This document shows, one piece after another, positions 12,090 to 12,607 of a stretch of 12,607 nucleotides of DNA. This DNA comes from Pseudomonadales bacterium (GTDB lineage: Bacteria > Pseudomonadota > Gammaproteobacteria > Pseudomonadales > JAHEIH01), in NCBI GenBank assembly GCA_023255355.1, contig JALRIU010000301.1, positions 1-12,607 of the forward strand. Reading direction: 5' to 3'. The translations under genes were made by a program, and so were the position numbers. How positions within the stretch are numbered: position 1 is the first letter of the stretch; each line of letters opens with the position of its first letter. Below the pieces are notes generated by a model. The model was not told the DNA's origin. It was given only the letters and a program-made list of their open reading frames with translations, and did not search any database.

Positions 12090-12607
12090 ATGGCTGAATC
12101 TACCAAGCAAGTCTCTACGGTCAACATTGAAGATGAATTAAAACAGTCCTACCTAGATTACGCGATGAGCGTTATCGTAGGTCGTGCATTGCCCGATGTG
12201 CGTGATGGGCTTAAGCCAGTGCACCGCAGAGTGTTATTCGCCATGAGCGTTTTAGGTAACGATTGGAACAAGGCCTACAAAAAATCTGCTCGTGTCGTGG
12301 GTGACGTTATCGGTAAATACCACCCGCATGGTGATAGTGCGGTCTACGATACGATAGTGCGGATGGCACAGCCCTTCTCGTTGCGCTATATGTTGGTTGA
12401 TGGCCAGGGTAACTTTGGTTCAATCGATGGCGATTCTGCAGCGGCGATGCGTTACACCGAAATTCGCATGGCTAAAATAGCCAGCGAACTACTGTCTGAT
12501 CTTGATAAAGAAACCGTCGATTTTGTGCCTAACTACGATGGCACCGAACAAATCCCTGATGTACTACCTACCCGTGTACCGAATCTATTGGTGAATGGCT
12601 CATCAGG
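12090..12607 (+). CDS. gyrA: DNA gyrase subunit A, N-terminal part (3' partial)
   Basis: GyrA is the DNA-cleaving subunit of gyrase (GyrA2GyrB2), which puts negative supercoils into DNA using ATP. The frame runs off the window after 172 residues. It is colinear with E. coli GyrA with no indel: SYLDYAMSVIVGRALPDVRDGLKPVHRRV, ARVVGDVIGKYHPHGDSAVYDTIVRMAQPFSLRY, then AAAMRYTE with the catalytic Tyr122. The quinolone-resistance positions are Ser83 and Asp87, the usual susceptible residues. AAGGA at 12073-12077 is a plausible SD but is 12 bp from the ATG, longer than normal. It is transcribed away from ubiG. Confidence 0.97.
   Translation, partial: MAESTKQVSTVNIEDELKQSYLDYAMSVIVGRALPDVRDGLKPVHRRVLFAMSVLGNDWNKAYKKSARVVGDVIGKYHPHGDSAVYDTIVRMAQPFSLRYMLVDGQGNFGSIDGDSAAAMRYTEIRMAKIASELLSDLDKETVDFVPNYDGTEQIPDVLPTRVPNLLVNGSS

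Overview
The window is about 12.6 kb of gammaproteobacterial chromosome and is packed with conserved genes. Protein similarity and gene order point to a marine member of the Oceanospirillales/Pseudomonadales type. The evidence is a YciO, YciI and YciK very like those of E. coli, ScpA/ScpB condensin subunits, and the block gyrA / ubiG-mupP-yciK arranged as in Pseudomonas. That placement is inferred from remembered protein families, not from a search. I see no transposase, integrase, CRISPR array, tRNA or rRNA, and no gene-free stretch longer than 236 bp.

Layout. (1) 1-1793, plus strand: the C-terminal part of a TPR protein, probably a response regulator whose receiver domain lies off the window, followed 2 bp later by a small soluble histidine kinase. 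(2) 1798-4714, minus strand: a tight operon read yciB - yciI - SH3/coiled-coil membrane protein (YgiM-like) - periplasmic cyclophilin - pdxJ. It is tail-to-tail with the kinase, with a 4-bp gap. (3) 4798-6293, plus strand: rnm (yciV) and yciO, overlapping by ATGA. (4) 6348-8756, plus strand: scpA - scpB - rluB, all overlapping, behind a perfect TATAAT box. (5) 8740-9582, minus strand: a GAF plus degenerate-GGDEF protein with a cysteine-rich tail; its end overlaps the end of rluB. (6) 9724-11853, minus strand: ubiG - mupP - yciK. (7) 12090 to the end, plus strand: the start of gyrA, divergent from ubiG across a 236-bp regulatory gap.

How the genes work together. Most are housekeeping: chromosome organisation (ScpAB, GyrA), rRNA maturation and modification (Rnm, RluB), cofactors (PdxJ for vitamin B6, UbiG for ubiquinone), and envelope functions (YciB, the SH3 protein, cyclophilin, and MupP for peptidoglycan recycling). 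Several E. coli 'yci' genes (yciB, yciI, rnm, yciO, rluB, yciK) that lie around trp in E. coli are found here together without trp genes.

I found no convincing new multi-gene system. The points most worth a second look are the cyclase-dead-looking GGDEF protein with a Cys/His tail, the long-form PdxJ in an unusual operon, stop codons fused to Shine-Dalgarno motifs in the yciB operon, a palindrome at the rluB / GGDEF convergent overlap, and a leader hairpin ahead of gyrA. Several starts are revised from the longest reading frame (cyclophilin, Rnm, GGDEF protein, YciK).
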